This document shows, one piece after another, positions 60,216 through 60,321 of a stretch of 60,321 bases of DNA. The position numbers and the translations under genes are program-made. This DNA is from an uncultured bacterium (GTDB lineage Bacteria; Desulfobacterota; BSN033; UBA1163): positions 1-60,321 of the forward strand of contig CALLAL010000046.1 in the NCBI GenBank assembly GCA_938002255.1, read 5' to 3'. Positions within the stretch are counted from its first letter, which is position 1; every line of letters begins with the position of its first letter. Below the pieces are notes generated by a model. That model made no database searches. It was not told the DNA's origin and saw only the letters and a program-made list of their open reading frames with translations.

Positions 60216-60244
60216 TTGACATCTTTCGAAAAATTCATTAAATC
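60216..60244 (+). promoter_or_regulatory. Possible promoter before the ABC ATPase gene
   Basis: TTGACA (60216-60221) with TTAAAT or TAAATC 16-17 bases later. The -35 is good and the -10 poor. Confidence 0.35.
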
Positions 60245-60279
60245 GCTATTTAGACAGCTAAACAGGTAGAGGGAATGTT

Positions 60280-60321
60280 ATGCCAAGAAATCTGAGGTTG
60301 GAAAATCTCACCAAACGTTAT
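60280..60321 (+). CDS. Partial ABC transporter ATP-binding protein, N-terminus only
   Basis: ATG 60280 with AGAGGGAATGTT upstream opens 14 codons, MPRNLRLENLTKRY, then the window ends. The L-x-LENLTKRY phrase is the typical first strand of ABC ATPases, and the place after a binding-protein gene fits. The Walker A is beyond the window, so the call is inferred from the start motif and context. Confidence 0.75.
   Translation, partial: MPRNLRLENLTKRY

Overview
The window looks like a chromosomal segment of an anaerobic deltaproteobacterium (Desulfobacterota), probably from a draft or metagenome-derived genome. The evidence is the mix of genes: a Tat-exported selenocysteine formate dehydrogenase with FdhE, LPS genes (kdsB, heptose-P adenylyltransferase), many lipoproteins and SmpA/LptM-like envelope proteins, HrcA-controlled chaperones, CarD, and SD-led genes packed with 4-bp overlaps. 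No rRNA, tRNA, CRISPR array, phage or insertion sequence was recognised. A gene is cut at each edge.

Layout. 1-5.4 kb: an AT-rich accessory stretch with a cut minus-strand gene, a large TPR lipoprotein, a fibronectin-III protein with six near-identical 46-residue DxDGDG repeats, a second fn3 protein and a 38-residue membrane peptide. 5.4-14.4 kb: a ROK sugar kinase, then a minus-strand run carD - PIN/TRAM (yacL-like) - ispD - ispF - gltX - cysS, the order familiar from Firmicutes, plus a CsgG/FlgT-like lipoprotein and kdsB. 14.5-23.2 kb: heptose adenylyltransferase, lon, thiL, hrcA-grpE-dnaK (closed by a strong terminator) and ftsY. 24-29 kb: the formate dehydrogenase operon (fdhA with an in-frame UGA=Sec and SECIS hairpin, fdhB, terminator, fdhE). 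29-37 kb: patatin, Fsr-like exporter, sugar-nucleotide epimerase, coaX, birA and an EF-G paralogue. 37-47 kb: an aminotransferase behind an aromatic attenuator, paired SmpA-like lipoproteins, maf, a YggS-type PLP protein, an LptM-like fn3 lipoprotein, lysA-dapF-dapB, a structured intergenic element, an FAH-family hydrolase and hemL. 47-60 kb: an ECF sigma/anti-sigma operon with two secreted proteins, a GAF/HD-GYP phosphodiesterase, a mrfAB-like DNA-repair pair, an MFS carrier, a mini zinc-ribbon gene, a dimethylglycine/sarcosine dehydrogenase-like gene and a divergent ABC uptake system.

The most interesting content is in the RNA. (1) Upstream of the aminotransferase (36985-37213) lie a promoter, a 19-codon leader ORF with eight consecutive Phe/Tyr codons, and five chained, mutually exclusive stem segments ending in an intrinsic terminator. 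This reads as a ribosome-dependent aromatic amino-acid attenuator and predicts an aromatic aminotransferase. (2) The dimethylglycine-dehydrogenase-like gene has a leader (58795-58909, minus) in which one strand can either sequester the SD or form a distal pseudoknot helix, which suggests an unassigned riboswitch. (3) A 174-nt multibranched element closed by about 18 bp follows dapB and is unidentified. All three are read from base pairing by eye and have not been tested by covariation.
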